Source: DASSUW01 sp035706585 (GTDB taxonomy: Bacteria > Actinomycetota > Thermoleophilia > Solirubrobacterales > Solirubrobacteraceae). From it: a stretch of 24,991 nt of DNA. The position numbers and the translations under genes were made by a program. Positions 21,174 through 24,991 of the stretch are shown here, piece after piece (position 1 is the first letter of the stretch; every line of letters begins with the position of its first letter). Under the pieces are notes generated by a model that did no database searches, was not told the DNA's origin, and worked only from the letters and a program-made list of their open reading frames with translations. The stretch covers positions 1-24,991 of the forward strand of contig DASSUW010000008.1 in assembly GCA_035706585.1 (NCBI GenBank). The letters run 5' to 3'.

Positions 21174-22282
21174 GGGTCTCCCCCGTCCTGGCCGGACTGC
21201 GCACGTACCCGTTCGTCACGCTCACGCAGGCGGCGCGCGAGCTCGCCGCAGCGGGCGTGGACGTCATCAACTTCGGGATCGGCGAGCCGCGCGAGGAGAC
21301 GCCGGAGTTCATCCGCGAGGCGCTCGTCGAGGCGCTCGATCCGCTCTCCACCTATCCGCAGGCGGAGGGGCTGCCCGAGCTGCGGGCGGCGATCGCGGGC
21401 TGGGCAGAGCGGCGATTCGCCGTGGCGCTCGACCCTGATCGCGCGGTGATCCCGACGTTCGGCTCCAAGGAGGCCGTGTTCCTGCTCGCGCAGGTGCTCG
21501 ACGGCGATGTCGTGCTCGTTCCCCAGCCCGCCTACCCGGTCTACGAGCGCGGCGCCGTGTTCGCGGGCAAGCAGGTGGTCGAGATGCCGCTGCGCGCCGC
21601 CGACGGCTTCCTGCCCGACCTCGGCGCGATCCCGGACGACGTGCTGGCACGCACCGCGATCCTGTGGCTGAACTACCCGAACAACCCGACCGCCGCGACC
21701 GCCCCGCTGGAGCTGTACGAGCGCGCCGCCGCGCTCGCGCGCGAGCACGACTTCGTGCTCGCCTCCGACGAGGCCTACAGCGAGATCTACTTCGGCGACG
21801 AGGCCCCCGTCTCGGCGCTGCAGGTCGCCGATCTCACGAACGTCGCGGTGTTCAACACGCTGTCCAAGCGCTCCTCGATGCCCGGCTACCGCTCCGGGTT
21901 CGTGGCCGGCGACCCCGAGATCGTCGCCACGCTCAAGCGCTACCGCCCCAACGTCGGCGTCGCGCCGCCCGAGTTCATCCAGCGCGCCGCCGCGGCCGCC
22001 TGGAGCGACGAGCAGCACGTGACCGCGGTGCGCGGCCTCTACCGCGCCAAGCGCGACGCGCTCGTCCCGGCGCTGGAGGCCTACGGCATGCGCCACGCGG
22101 GCGGCGACGCCACGTTCTTCCTGTGGCTGGAGGGCGGCGACCACGCGCAGCTGCTGCGGCACGGCCTCGTGCTCACGCCCGGGGACTACTTCGGCGCCGC
22201 GGGCGCCGGCTACCTGCGGCTCGCGCTGGTGCCGACGCTCGCCGAGTGCGTGCGCGCCGCCGAGCTACTGGTTCGCATGTAG
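21170..22282 (+). CDS. dapC: N-succinyl-diaminopimelate aminotransferase (class I/II PLP aminotransferase)
   Basis: 370 residues from the ATG at 21170. It should make N-succinyl-LL-2,6-diaminopimelate from the 6-oxo compound and glutamate. Fold type I marks are seen: INFGIGEPREETPEFIREAL, STYPQAEGLPELRAAIAGWAERRF, PTFGSKEAVFLLAQVL, VPQPAYPVYERGAVFAG, LWLNYPNNPTAAT with the PLP Asn, LASDEAYSEIYF with the ring-nitrogen Asp and Tyr, the Schiff-base K233 in NTLSKRSSMPGYRSGF, and the C-terminal Arg in YLRLALV for the substrate carboxylate. It overlaps dapE by 4 nt, which is the main ground for dapC over a general aminotransferase. Its last 18 nt overlap the end of the convergent dapD. Confidence 0.9.
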   Translation: MRVSPVLAGLRTYPFVTLTQAARELAAAGVDVINFGIGEPREETPEFIREALVEALDPLSTYPQAEGLPELRAAIAGWAERRFAVALDPDRAVIPTFGSKEAVFLLAQVLDGDVVLVPQPAYPVYERGAVFAGKQVVEMPLRAADGFLPDLGAIPDDVLARTAILWLNYPNNPTAATAPLELYERAAALAREHDFVLASDEAYSEIYFGDEAPVSALQVADLTNVAVFNTLSKRSSMPGYRSGFVAGDPEIVATLKRYRPNVGVAPPEFIQRAAAAAWSDEQHVTAVRGLYRAKRDALVPALEAYGMRHAGGDATFFLWLEGGDHAQLLRHGLVLTPGDYFGAAGAGYLRLALVPTLAECVRAAELLVRM

Positions 22283-23182
22283 AGCGGCGTTCAGGCCGCC
22301 CCACGTGCCCGAGCGCGGCACCGCCTCGATCGCGCCCGACTGCGAGTGGCGCCGGAACAGCAGCCCGTTGGCGCCGCTCAGCTCGCGCGCCTTGACCACG
22401 TCGCCGTCCGGCAGGGCGACGAGCGAGCCCGCCGTGAGATACAGGCCGGCCTCGACCACGCAGTCGTCGCCCAGCGAGATGCCCAGCCCCGCGTTGGCCC
22501 CGAGCAGGCAGCGCTCGCCGATCGAGATCACCGTCGTGCCGCCGCCGGACAGCGTGCCCAGGATCGACGAGCCGCCGCCGATGTCCGATCCGTCGCCGAC
22601 CACGACGCCGGCGCTGATCCGCCCCTCGACCATCGAGTGCCCGAGCGTCCCGGCGTTGAAGTTCACGAATCCCTCGTGCATGACCGTCGTGCCCTCGGCG
22701 AGGTGGGCGCCGAGCCGGACGCGGTCGGCATCGGCGATCCGCACGCCGGACGGCACGACGTAGTCGGTCATCCGGGGGAACTTGTCGACCGAGAAGACCT
22801 GGAACGGCTCGCCGGCGTCGCGGAACCGGCGCTGGACGGCCGGCAGCGCCGCCGGGTCGACCGGGCCGTGGCTCGTCCAGGCGACGTTGTTGAGCACGCC
22901 GAACAGCCCGTCGAGGTTGGCGTCGTGCGGCCGGATCAGCCGGTGCGAGAGCAGGTGCAGGCGCAGGTAGGCGTCGTAGGCATCCGCGGGCGGATCGGCG
23001 AGCGACGCGATCGTCGTCTCGACCGGCACGGTGTCGACCTCGCGCGCCTCGTCCGCCGTGCGCGGCCCGAGCGTGCGCGTCCCGGCGGCACCGTCGCCGC
23101 CCAGCCGCGGCTCGGGGTAGTAGACGTCGAGGACGCGGTCGCCCGCCAGGGTGGCGACGCCGCTTGCGGATGCGCCTTGCAC
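22265..23182 (-). CDS. dapD: Tetrahydrodipicolinate N-succinyltransferase, actinobacterial type
   Basis: 305 residues from the GTG at 23182. It transfers succinyl from succinyl-CoA to tetrahydrodipicolinate. The N-terminus VQGASASGVATLAGDRVLDVYYP and DAYDAYLRLHLLSHRLIRPH match mycobacterial DapD. The left-handed beta-helix carries VDKFPRMTDYVVPSGVRIADADRVRLGAHLAEGTTVMHEGFVNFNAGTLGHSMVEGRISAGVVVGDGSDIGGGSSILGTLSGGG and CLLGANAGLGISLGDDCVVEAGLYLTAG. The end, VKARELSGANGLLFRRHSQSGAIE...LNAALHAN, is the CoA-side C-terminal arm. A GTG at 23191 would sit inside the TAGCGT box, so the GTG 7 nt downstream of that box is chosen. It is separated from dapF by 57 nt and overlaps the convergent dapC end by 18 nt. 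Confidence 0.97.
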   Translation of the reverse strand: MQGASASGVATLAGDRVLDVYYPEPRLGGDGAAGTRTLGPRTADEAREVDTVPVETTIASLADPPADAYDAYLRLHLLSHRLIRPHDANLDGLFGVLNNVAWTSHGPVDPAALPAVQRRFRDAGEPFQVFSVDKFPRMTDYVVPSGVRIADADRVRLGAHLAEGTTVMHEGFVNFNAGTLGHSMVEGRISAGVVVGDGSDIGGGSSILGTLSGGGTTVISIGERCLLGANAGLGISLGDDCVVEAGLYLTAGSLVALPDGDVVKARELSGANGLLFRRHSQSGAIEAVPRSGTWGGLNAALHANQ

Positions 23183-23189
23183 GGCGAGC

Positions 23190-23195
23190 ACGCTA
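23190..23195 (-). promoter_or_regulatory. -10 element (TAGCGT on minus) of dapD, likely leaderless
   Basis: TAGCGT on the minus strand is followed by 7 nt and the GTG at 23182. It lies in the 57-nt gap after dapF, so dapD can be transcribed apart from the miaA-dapF pair. Confidence 0.55.
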
Positions 23196-23239
23196 GCGAG
23201 CTGCGAGGAGCCCTGCCTCGTCGGCGGGGCATGCGCTCT

Positions 23240-24052
23240 TCATCGGGACGCCAGCTCGCCCGTGTAGACGTGCTCGGCCCAGCCGGTGAGGTCGACGTGC
23301 AGCGACTCGTCGACGTCGACGGTCAGCTCGCCGCCGTCGAGCCGGACGGTGACGGGCGACTCGCCGCCGCGCAGCACGTGGGCGACGGCCGCGCCGCAGG
23401 CGCCGGTCCCGGACGAGAGCGTCTCCCCCACCCCGCGTTCGTAGATGCGGGCGCGGATCGCGTCGGCCGCCAGCTCGGTCCAGAACGACGTGTTGGTGCG
23501 GTTGGGGAACAGGTCGGCGTGCTCGATCTGCGGGCCGACGTGCCGCAGGTCGAGGCGCTCGAGCTCGGTGCGGTCGGCGATCCGGATCGCGCACTGCGGG
23601 TTGCCGATCGAGACGTGCTGGAACGCGTAGCCGGCGACGGTCCCGGTGCCGTCGGCCGGTCCGTGCGGGTAGTCCTTCGAGGTCAGGCGCGCGCGGCCCA
23701 TGTCGACCCGGCAGGTCGTCGGGCCGGTGATCGTGGGCCGGATCTCGCCGGCGACCGTCTGGATCGAGAACGTGTCGGCGCTCGTCCAGCCGCGGTGACG
23801 CAGGTACATGATCGCCTCGCGGGCGCCGTTGCCGGACAGCTCCGCCTCGCTGCCGTCGGGATTGAAGATCCGCAGCCGGGCGACGAATCCCGGCTCGTCC
23901 GGCGGGGCGAGCTCGAGCACGCCGTCGGCGCCGATCCCGAAGTGGCGGTCGCACAGCGTCCTGACGAGCTCGGGCGTCAGCGGCGCGGGCAGCCGGTCGC
24001 GTTCGACGATCACGTAGTCGTTGCCGAGCGCCTGCCACTTCTCGAATCGCAC
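23240..24052 (-). CDS. dapF: Diaminopimelate epimerase-family protein with Ser at both catalytic Cys positions
   Basis: 270 residues from the GTG at 24052. DapF interconverts LL- and meso-diaminopimelate with two cysteines as acid and base. The fold markers are all present: FEKWQALGNDYVIVE (N11), RHFGIGADGVLEL, RIFNPDGSEAELSGNGAREA (N64), HVSIGNPQCAIRI (N151), LFPNRTNTSFWTE (N187), RGVGETLSSGTGACGAAVAHVL, and a closing VDLTGWAEHVYTGEL. Where typical members read CGNG and CGTG, this one reads SGNG (S73, codon TCC) and SGTG (S214, codon TCC). Remaining cysteines are C34, C114, C154 and C219, none at the catalytic places. It may be a Ser/Ser variant or a non-epimerase. The start lies 43 nt inside the end of miaA. 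Confidence 0.9.
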   Translation of the reverse strand: MRFEKWQALGNDYVIVERDRLPAPLTPELVRTLCDRHFGIGADGVLELAPPDEPGFVARLRIFNPDGSEAELSGNGAREAIMYLRHRGWTSADTFSIQTVAGEIRPTITGPTTCRVDMGRARLTSKDYPHGPADGTGTVAGYAFQHVSIGNPQCAIRIADRTELERLDLRHVGPQIEHADLFPNRTNTSFWTELAADAIRARIYERGVGETLSSGTGACGAAVAHVLRGGESPVTVRLDGGELTVDVDESLHVDLTGWAEHVYTGELASR

Positions 24053-24945
24053 GCGCGGATGATGGCGTGCAGCTCGGCGGCGACGTCGTGCGGGGTGCGG
24101 TCCGTCGTGTCGATCAGGTGGACGTCCGGCAGCTTGCGCATCCACGTGAGCTGCCGCTTGGCGTAGCGGCGGGTGTTGCGCTGCATGCCCTCGATGTCCC
24201 CGTCCAGCAGCTCCTGGAAGCCCAGCGCCTTGCGGGCGGTCGGCGAGGCGCCGGCCCTGTCGGCGCGCGCGACCTCGTCGCCGGCGCCCGCGGCGACCAT
24301 CTGCCGCACGCGCTCGTCGATCGTCGCGCCGAGCTTCTCGCGGTCCATGACCAGGCCGGCGAGCAGGGTCGGGTGGCGGGTGTCGCGCGTCCACAGCTGG
24401 GGACCGGCCGGCGGTTCGTGCCCGGCGTCCAGGAGCTCGAGCGCGCGTGTCACCCGCTGGGCGTCGGTCGGCTCGATCGCGGCCGCCGCCTGCGGCGCCT
24501 TGGCGGCCAGCTCGGCGTGCAGGGCGGGAGCGCCGCGCTGCTCGAGCTGGCGGCGGCGGCGGGCGCGAATCGCGGCCGGGACGGGCGGGCGCAGGTCGAG
24601 ATCGGCGAGCGCGGCACGCAGGTACAGGCCGGTGCCGCCGACGACGATCGGCCGCCGCCCCGCGGCGAGCAGCTCGTCGATCTCGCGATGAGCGAGCCGC
24701 GCGAACTCGCCCGCGCTGAACGACCGATCCACCGGAATGACGCCGAGCAGGCGGTGCTCGAGCCGCTCCCGGTCGTGCGCGCTCGCCGCACCCGTGAGGA
24801 TCTCGAGCCCCTCGTAGACCTGCAGCGCGTCGGCCGACACGGCGACCGGATCCTCGCCCTCGGCCCGCAGCCGCTCGGCCAGCGCGATCGCCACGGCGGT
24901 CTTCCCCACCCCGGTGGGCCCGAACACGGCAACGACGGTGAGCAC
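24010..24945 (-). CDS. miaA: tRNA dimethylallyltransferase
   Basis: 311 residues from the GTG at 24945. It adds the dimethylallyl group to A37 of tRNAs reading UNN codons. Seen: P-loop VFGPTGVGKTAVAIALAERL (G9-T16), VSADALQVYEGLEILTGAAS where common homologues have SADSMQVY...IGTAK, DRSFSAGEFARLAHREIDELLAAGRRPIVVGGTGLYLRAALADL, RVTRALELLDAG, ALGFQELLDGDIEGM and RNTRRYAKRQLTWMRKLPDVHLID near the end. The GTG is chosen because GATACT lies 7 nt upstream. Its C-terminal tail (CDSRSGRRSATTT) is coded in the stretch shared with the dapF start. The miaA-dapF neighbourhood is common in actinobacteria. Confidence 0.95.
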   Translation of the reverse strand: MLTVVAVFGPTGVGKTAVAIALAERLRAEGEDPVAVSADALQVYEGLEILTGAASAHDRERLEHRLLGVIPVDRSFSAGEFARLAHREIDELLAAGRRPIVVGGTGLYLRAALADLDLRPPVPAAIRARRRRQLEQRGAPALHAELAAKAPQAAAAIEPTDAQRVTRALELLDAGHEPPAGPQLWTRDTRHPTLLAGLVMDREKLGATIDERVRQMVAAGAGDEVARADRAGASPTARKALGFQELLDGDIEGMQRNTRRYAKRQLTWMRKLPDVHLIDTTDRTPHDVAAELHAIIRACDSRSGRRSATTT

Positions 24946-24952
24946 GCGCCGC

Positions 24953-24958
24953 AGTATC
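24953..24958 (-). promoter_or_regulatory. -10 element (GATACT on minus) of miaA, likely leaderless
   Basis: GATACT on the minus strand is followed by 7 nt and the GTG at 24945. Nothing else can be read in the 33 bases between it and the right edge of the window. Confidence 0.45.
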
Positions 24959-24991
24959 GCCCGCCGCACCGCGGCGCGAGGCCGCGGGCGC

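Noticed and set aside
23183..23191. GTG at 23191 as the dapD start
   Set aside because: It lies inside the TAGCGT hexamer, and the protein from 23182 aligns with mycobacterial DapD from its first residues.
22346..24166. 606-codon plus-strand frame opposite dapD and dapF
   Set aside because: The composition is typical of a shadow frame (Arg, Val, Asp, Gly runs), and both genes on the other strand are clearly real.

Overview
The window looks like chromosome from a very high-GC actinobacterium, most likely class Thermoleophilia (Solirubrobacter/Conexibacter-like). The grounds are base composition (roughly three quarters G+C by eye, strong G/C at third codon positions), an actinobacterial-type DapD, an F420-type PPOX protein, a MurT/GatD pair, an RTX-like exported protein ending in a DCE-type tail, and many GTG/TTG starts. 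The lineage call is inference. I see no phage, transposase, CRISPR array, tRNA or rRNA. Gene packing is tight and no gene-free stretch exceeds about 110 bases.

Layout. 1-279 is the N-terminal part of a DUF2298-type membrane protein running off the left edge. 315-2889 holds an enolase-superfamily protein, a two-helix membrane protein and a DUF72 protein. 2920-3959 is an ECF sigma factor translationally coupled to an O6-alkylguanine-DNA alkyltransferase. A perfect 32-bp tandem duplication, each unit holding a 23-nt palindrome, lies at 3948-4011 and supplies the stop codons of the genes on both sides. A cyclophilin lipoprotein (minus) is divergent from a long plus-strand run: HAD-IIA phosphatase, DAG-kinase-like lipid kinase, MurT, a SAM methyltransferase, GatD, then a four-gene osmoprotectant ABC transporter (ATPase with C-terminal CBS region, two permeases, lipoprotein binding protein). 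Nearly all junctions in this run are 4-8 nt overlaps.

12627-18799 is a mixed block: an exported protein with six copies of a 20-residue LGV-type repeat, dUTPase, two luciferase-like flavin oxidoreductases, an RTX-like exported protein, an EamA transporter, RidA and PPOX. 18823-24945 holds hflX (minus), divergent from dapE-dapC (plus), which converge with dapD, dapF and miaA (minus). DapD, DapC, DapE and DapF together cover the succinylase branch of meso-diaminopimelate/lysine synthesis. With MurT/GatD, much of the window concerns peptidoglycan precursor supply and lipid II amidation.

Most notable: (i) DapF has Ser at both positions where the family's two catalytic cysteines sit; (ii) a methyltransferase gene is wedged, with overlaps on both sides, between murT and gatD; (iii) the tandem palindrome shared by convergent stop codons; (iv) a recurring TAnnnT-N6-8-start arrangement that points to widespread leaderless transcription and corrects several starts; (v) the six-repeat exported protein.
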